A DNA stretch of 64,000 nt from UBA5109 sp963975155 (lineage in GTDB: Bacteria > Pseudomonadota > Gammaproteobacteria > Pseudomonadales > Pseudohongiellaceae), in NCBI GenBank assembly GCA_963975155.1, contig CAXBFG010000003.1:296190-360189 (forward strand), read 5' to 3'. The first letter of the stretch is position 1. Each line of letters starts with the position of its first letter. This document shows positions 62,001 to 64,000 of this stretch, piece after piece. The translations under genes were made by a program, and so were the position numbers. The notes beneath the pieces were generated by a model that saw nothing but the letters and a program-made list of their open reading frames with translations, had not been told where the DNA came from and searched no databases.

Positions 62001-64000
62001 ATTCCGCAAATGTTTCTCAAGCTCCGCAGACTATAAACGAGCTTGCCCCCGGCGCGACTCCTGTGCCTGGCACACATGATGCCACGATTCTTTCAGACAA
62101 AGGTGCATCGGTAACGGTCAGTTATGATGGTTCCTATACTTATAATCATGGCGCATTATTTCAAAGCCTGGCCCTTGGCGAAACCACAACAGATACCTTC
62201 AGCTATACGATAACAGATCTTAAAGGCAACACTGATACAGCTGTGGTCACCATCACCATTACTGGTACCAATGATGCGCCTGTATTAACAATCGATACTG
62301 CCGGAGCTGTAACGGAAGATACCGGCGCAACATTGACAGACACAGGTACCTTATCAATTGCAGATGTAGATACCAGTGATACACATACTGTTGCTACAAG
62401 TTATAACAATGATGCGTCCTGGAGTGGGGGCGCTTTAAGTGCTCCGCAAATTACGGCTTTAACCAGCGGAACATTCACAGCCAATGCCAGTGGCTGGACC
62501 TACAGCGTTGCCAATTCAGCAACAAACTTTCTTGATGCAGGTGAAACAGTCACCTTCACTTACGATGTAAGCGTTTCTGATGGAAACGGTGGCACGGATA
62601 CGGAAACAGTCACAGTTACTATTACAGGCAGTGATGATGCCTTGTTAACGGGTGGATTGACGACAGGTAATGTTGCGGAAGACGGCGTCTTGATTGCCAG
62701 TGGTACCCTGACTGCGAGTGATGTTGATACAACGGATAATCCATTGGTCTATAGCGTTGTGACGGATCAGGCAGGTGATAACGGCTTTGGTGATTTCAGT
62801 ATTGATGCCGCTGGTAACTGGAATTATGACCTGAATAATGCGGCTGTTCAGAGCCTGGATGCTGGCGAGACGTTAACGGATACTTACACTTTTACGGTGA
62901 CAAATCAGGATGGCGCAACCGAGACGCAGGTTGTGACGGTAACGATAGCCGGTGCGGATGATCCTATCGTGGTGGGCGGAACAACGACGGGTAATGTCAC
63001 AGAAGACGGCACTTTGACGGCAAACGGTACACTGACAGCCAGTGATATTGATACCACAGATAACCCTCTTAATTACACGGTCGTTGCCAGCCAGCCCGGT
63101 ACCAATGCATACGGTAATTTCAGTGTTAATGCTGCAGGAGCATGGACCTACAATTTAAATAATTCTCATGCTTCTGTGCAGGCTTTGGATGCAGGTGAGA
63201 CATTGGTCGACACCTATACCTTTACCGTTACCAATCAGGATGGAGCAACTGTAAACCAATTGGTCACGGTAACCATTACCGGTGCTGATGACCCAATTAT
63301 TGTGGGTGGTACCACCACGGGTAATGTGAGCGAAGATGGAACCTTAACAGCCAACGGTTCCCTGACAGCCAGTGATATTGATACCACAGATAACCCACTG
63401 GCTTTCACAGTGGTAGCCAGCCAGCCCGGCGCCAATGCTCACGGAAATTTCAGTATAAACAGTGCAGGAAGCTGGACCTATAACCTGAACAATGCTTCTC
63501 CAGCAGTGCAGGCACTGGATGCCGGTGAAACCTTAACCGATACCTATACCTTTACTGTCACCAATCAGGATGGTGCGACTGTAAACCAGCTGGTTACTGT
63601 AACCATCACCGGTGCTGATGATGCCATGACCGTTGGCGGAGTGACGACCGGCAATGTCAGTGAAGATGGCACTCTAACTGCAAATGGCACGCTGACAGCC
63701 AGTGATATTGATAGCACAGATAATCCCCTGAATTACACGGTGGTAACTAACCAGTCCGGTACTAATGCATACGGAGATTTCAGTATTAATGCAACTGGAG
63801 ACTGGGATTACGATTTAAATAATTCTTTACCGGTAATCCAGGCCTTGGCTGCAGGTGAAACCCTGACCGACAGTTATACCTTTACCGTCACCAATCAGGA
63901 TGGTGCCACTGAAACACAGACCGTTACGATTACGATTACGGGTGCCGATGATTTGCCGGTGACGGTAGCGGATACGATCACGACGAATGAAGACACGGCG
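50039..64000 (+). CDS. giant repetitive surface protein, LEPR-XLL-like/DUF4347 with Calx-beta, LamG-like, PA14-like and VCBS domains (3' end beyond window)
   Basis: One frame stays open for 4654 codons from ATG 50039 to the window end. The N-terminus (KKKIRFQQLEARVLLDAAG) resembles the LEPR-XLL export-associated motif of giant proteins. Domains in order: DUF4347 (residues about 73-235; HVLSHGDTGEI, ILLYGCDVADG), Calx-beta-like (about 738-871), many cadherin/Ig-like bacterial repeats, LamG-like jellyrolls near 1855-2065, 2608-2831 and 3785-3975, PA14-like domain near 3535-3678 (YEYFDSNPTGD, TSDDGSALYIDG), then VCBS repeats from about 4078. No Sec signal, no heme or protease motif. Such proteins are usually exported by a type I system and act in adhesion; RTX repeats and the C-terminal signal would be outside the window. 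AGGAAAG-like SD (GGAAAG) is 11 nt upstream. Confidence 0.87.
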   Translation, partial: MKKKIRFQQLEARVLLDAAGLATAVEGMDDLGAAPETPDQSTDELDAGLVAHLKGESDSKDSVEVAPLLVQSTALVVVDTTIENYESLIADLSEDTEILLLDGDSDGLDQIASYVEGRDGISSIHVLSHGDTGEIRLGNTTINSDTLNDRADTFARIGEALTEDGDILLYGCDVADGEAGIDFVSRLAMATGADVAASDDLTGSAELGGDWELEHQSGSIESKSLSAESWDGVLDFDPTVLTFDGFSYIGGTGTDTTDDYSIGDAYLFENVGNDGTNDIDAVVTIVGFYNSQAADPDNPTGGDQPSLSNFGIDYSPGGAQNNDWLPTLNNMSGTNFTYSATYKVQFYIAEAGTGSNTRTNLVNIDTNLTLFDLDSEGDGTFGSESIRVTAPTVSVVLAGGTDLPADGNTSGAVVGPNPGTLLDYSVSHENGQTTIQLDSIPGSATNQFDYDEHWAATFQVQGASEFIIESIVNVGSSGSASSRATGLHFDAVSFTTPNTISIPILDLDADDSSGATDLDFNVAALYKSGDGSVPVSDIDLNVTDPDPTATSLQSATISIANAQAGDQLNLGSLPAGVTADGNGTATIELSGIATIAQYEAALKAITYSNANPIVDGGDRTIEFTVNNGDVDSPVATTTLTVFGTPTVNAATTIDNQPTITGTWDDSNGTDLTVTVNGISYNLLTNPELTESGGVWTLDLSGVQILPTGTYNVSVVATDGSVNTSDQTTGELVVLNAPEWSLTGSTGVLEGNSATYNLSLAGSEAVTTGESVSVTLNLANIDTSSADYADFDAAVTAAIGARTDLSYNAATNTLTYTSPATGTAMPSLAISLGITAGDATEADESFSLSLSMPDSSDLGTNYSVTTTIADEADTAPDVDATPVNSTFTEGVTASSDLFNSVVVDTGASSQTVEALQFTVSGLQDGNKEVVVIDGKNIALTNGNSGTTTTNGYAYSISVSGGTATVTLTTTGASEAQAESLINNLAYKNTKLDNPTAGARVFTITSITDSGASGNVTTTGLPGTATVTVEAVNDAPVVLEPTSSFTALDTNPINIHGQGFSVADVDAGNTVATMTLQALSQGAGANGTITVAAGNTGVSVSGSPGSTITVTGTMVQLNNLLTGSGTGSITYQTTDFTENADFIVTVSDAGGTGTGGALQDSESTTIVRTTSSAPVISDITDTFTYNEGDGAVNIDQGIATSIVDSDSADFNGGRLTITPSANVTAEDRFAIDQSGDFEITGSGDVKYQGTIIGSIAGTYDEINGGYITLNANANPTNVAALIQNLTYENLDNTDPDTATRNVTINLQDGDGGVSLDYTVSIDVNAVNEAPIVDLDANDSSGVGSGAFRNTFIGSAVSIVDSDSNFVEPESDPVTIKIITANLADGANEILNFGAAGSISLEADGALSDVTVAGVNVDIVYTSATNTITITSDDGVSGLSSADVSSVMEAITYQNDAGSPTVTPARTFTITTNDGFLTSNAAVSTIEINAAAEINLDASGDYSTTFTENSAGVNIVDVANASVIDANSDDVSLKIVVGSGTNPDGALETLTIGTATFTLDATTQAFGDVDVGGVSVDIFYNGTTKTFTIVDSDGSSPISPAEATTVLKSITYNNSSDTPTTSPDRTFTITANDGNTESVAVVSTITVSEANDPPAILDLDDRNSTYLIGSGTVLIDQSGVASVLDPEGNFDGVTTGTGGTLTVHFATGSSSNDTLAIQNIGTGTGEISISGSDVLYEGTIIGSYTGGTAGTDLVFTFDSDASNAAVSAVINNLTYDYSGSVSGNRELEFTLVDDEGASSNVASLVINIGNDVIAADDNYSMDSDQATIGSVVPGILSNDSNTEVTGATLNYDAAAAGGSSWGTDTGVSGFDWSLTGQTYNSDAGSSLPGITSSYSFSGSGSGGLAPSFDGISGNPSDADASFELWIKPDSLSGGDQVLFESGASGDGIVIYLQDDVLNVYVKDGGVNTTATYTLSAGEISDFLQVAVTVELNNTVTLYVNGTAVDSGSYVGGLDWAGGNAAGLGTVNGGTANGITGDFDGDIALFRFYESALTTPEINENYGVIAGISSGLTVTQMGSETDAANDVTGSYGSINWEADGSFVYTIDSGNTTVSELQLGSTLTETFTYVTQDTQGNSDTATITITINGTATEPLLDLDVNDDSGGVDKDYFGNFIMGVDSSVSIADSDISLSDPDDISFSTVEINIGGVLDGSNETLTIGGTAFDLSANIGTTIVSVGGVNYDVSINSGLLHIGKTGGAYMSNAQVLEVLGNISYENALLGASTEGERTFGIVVNDGSNDSPVATSTINVTNPDAVPPVAVNDTATLDEAGSVNFNLTANDTDVGTGILNSSINIISGPAHGSLVIVGDGTVTYTHDGGEDATDTFTYKVTDKVGNVSTNTATVTLNINAINDAPTISNLDGETLGYILGGGAQQLDSGVAVSVTDPDSANFDTGNLIVDFATGGTANDELTVNNQGTGIGQIGVSGSNITYNFGAGAVVIGTIDGANDGVGGNPLEIDFNSNASPVAVTALMQNIYYENSGSVSFSTGVEFTLTDGDGGTSDTATVYVQTELKATADAATSNEDTLIDKNTILTGVLANDTNEVTSGAVLNFETITDNSVWANETGMSGYDWTMTNYGVNTTYNASSGSSLPGLAGVPTYSFSGGPTGSSGGTTASFDGISGEVNASMEIWLKPTDLSGNEVIFETGGATDGLAIYLTDSILTVETRDNGVQEASVSYDLASVGVSEFIQIGFTLDIAGNTMNLFVNGAIVDTDATYGGSDWTGSDGAGLATISGGSGITGGGTYGDFAGDIAIFRFYETDLSVGAIVENYESIAQTDQGLSVAYAQDDDGDTITVGSPFTTDLGATLVLNADGTYSYDPTGSATLQGLAYGETATETFTYTVQDNLGNTDNAPLTITITGIDDAPVLSATGDDPLFSEGGSAVTLFSGVSVDTVEASQTVSGLTFEVTNVTDSGDEFIIIDGATISLVNSASGSTNDFSYNVTVVGSTATVVLSGASASAADVQADIAAMAYENTSSTPTDADRTVTITQLVDSGVTSGGGENTSALSISSIVNVEPAAPPVNTVPGTQTVDEDTPLVITGISVNDLNGDLATTQLSVNNGTLTVSLAGGATISSGANSSASLTLSGTQSEINAALASITYQPIADFNGTDTLTVLSTDGTSDIDSDTVTINVTPVIDAADDSVSTGRNTPITASVTGNDAFEGTPVYVINDDAANGSVTDNGSGSYTYTPDPGYTGTDTFTVTVSSGGVTETSTVTVDVVPVNDPPTLTATDLDPVFTEDGAAVDLFNGVSVDTVDAGQTILALGLTVTNLENGADEILNIDGSAITLTDGSSVSTTNGYLVSVSVTGSTATITIDTALGGAGETTANIESLVDGISYQNNSQAPTDNSTRDVTIVSIQDNGGTANSGADTNNPNIVSTVTLTAVEDAVDATDNSYITLTDNAVSGNVITDDTGAGVDTDPDSSPIVVDPSLVSTPANGSVSMNPDGSFIYTPNPGFTGTDTFTYRVSTPTTITGLVYEYFDSNPTGDTVDNIPVTGATATGSATDFNVNALDASLGGDGETYSVRYTGFITVTTPGVYDFRTTSDDGSALYIDGVEVVDNNDGLHGSVTASGTGANPFLSAGTHRIVIEFFENTGGDSLTVEYAGPDTGGVTTWSDLSGSSALVQGSEDTATVTVKVGDIAALADTGSVIEDGSALSVSAAAGLLSNDIFVSDAVTGGVDREYIVADDVTNNDLLEDGTGSGVDWDFGSGTVNTNTLTTADTNYPGLTESISFPTNLGAGATMADTDFGLDSEASVSFEFWVKVDSAAANGNYIIFETGSENNGFSIIYDKTNNQVELYYDDDDNGRPVDNLIANLGSIDPTSEFIQIFVSLSDSSPYTASLHINGGSGVNGGVTVSKNFSNEIDWSDNNDPGLGTTGGGSRETAGVTASNFRGEMAVMRIYEGALSAANAEANFLNIANHVYVSGADSANVSQAPQTINELAPGATPVPGTHDATILSDKGASVTVSYDGSYTYNHGALFQSLALGETTTDTFSYTITDLKGNTDTAVVTITITGTNDAPVLTIDTAGAVTEDTGATLTDTGTLSIADVDTSDTHTVATSYNNDASWSGGALSAPQITALTSGTFTANASGWTYSVANSATNFLDAGETVTFTYDVSVSDGNGGTDTETVTVTITGSDDALLTGGLTTGNVAEDGVLIASGTLTASDVDTTDNPLVYSVVTDQAGDNGFGDFSIDAAGNWNYDLNNAAVQSLDAGETLTDTYTFTVTNQDGATETQVVTVTIAGADDPIVVGGTTTGNVTEDGTLTANGTLTASDIDTTDNPLNYTVVASQPGTNAYGNFSVNAAGAWTYNLNNSHASVQALDAGETLVDTYTFTVTNQDGATVNQLVTVTITGADDPIIVGGTTTGNVSEDGTLTANGSLTASDIDTTDNPLAFTVVASQPGANAHGNFSINSAGSWTYNLNNASPAVQALDAGETLTDTYTFTVTNQDGATVNQLVTVTITGADDAMTVGGVTTGNVSEDGTLTANGTLTASDIDSTDNPLNYTVVTNQSGTNAYGDFSINATGDWDYDLNNSLPVIQALAAGETLTDSYTFTVTNQDGATETQTVTITITGADDLPVTVADTITTNEDTA
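62663..64000 (+). repeat. tandem VCBS-domain repeats (324-330-bp period)
   Basis: Repeat units begin at the codons for TGNV: 62663, 62987, 63317 and 63647, i.e. spacing 324, 330 and 330 bp. Each unit encodes GNVxEDGxLxANGTLTASD, a YNLNN stretch, DAGETLxDTYTFTVTNQDGA and VTVTITGADD. Copies two to four are nearly identical in protein and close in DNA, so recombination or assembly collapse is likely here. The array continues past the window edge. Confidence 0.9.

Overview
The window reads as chromosomal DNA of a marine-type gammaproteobacterium of the Pseudomonadales/Cellvibrionales kind. This is inferred from gene order, not from any search. Pseudomonas-like synteny blocks include lptD facing amgK-murU; rpe with trpE-trpG and trpC; crp facing an OsmC gene, with coq7 nearby; purD-purH-fis-dusB, a DUF3426 gene, prmA-accC-accB-aroQ; and fabA-fabB. 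Base composition is moderate and genes are closely packed.

Layout. 1-4508: partial lptD (minus) diverging from the peptidoglycan-recycling pair amgK-murU and a LOG-family gene. 4555-5709: an exported fumarylacetoacetase-fold protein. 6070-10085: rpe-trpE-trpG, then trpC-dgkA, with no trpD between trpG and trpC. 10251-12549: small membrane protein, GNAT acetyltransferase, DUF1772 protein and persulfide dioxygenase. 12627-16456: crp / OsmC, a SYLF lipoprotein, then coq7 and purD. 16485-17340: seven ~131-bp tandem hairpin repeats between purD and purH. 17384-20272: purH, fis, dusB. 20334-20848: two more hairpin repeats and a 263-bp MITE-like element. 20882-26444: DUF3426 protein, prmA, accC, accB, aroQ and a lone DsbD alpha domain. 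26533-28308: fabB and fabA. 28610-30812: galU and a phosphomannomutase, which supply nucleotide sugars for surface glycans.

30837-49552 is more accessory in character. It holds a sulfotransferase, two tandem PQQ dehydrogenases sharing a 434-bp identical tract, an NHL-propeller lipoprotein, a DsbA-like protein, uvrA / ssb, an RmlD-like protein lacking the usual Tyr, moeA, a lipoprotein, a PCu(A)C copper chaperone, two TPR-sulfotransferases around an unknown 166-aa protein, and a DUF4350-like exported protein. From 50039 to the end one reading frame (4654 codons, still open) encodes a giant surface protein with a LEPR-XLL-like N-terminus, DUF4347, Calx-beta, LamG-like, PA14-like and VCBS/cadherin-like repeats.

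The most unusual structure is the repeat system around purH-fis-dusB. Two tandem families have unrelated stems but nearly the same 21-24-nt loop, and next to the second lies an element with imperfect terminal inverted repeats and an 8-bp target duplication. No tRNA, rRNA, CRISPR array or prophage was seen.
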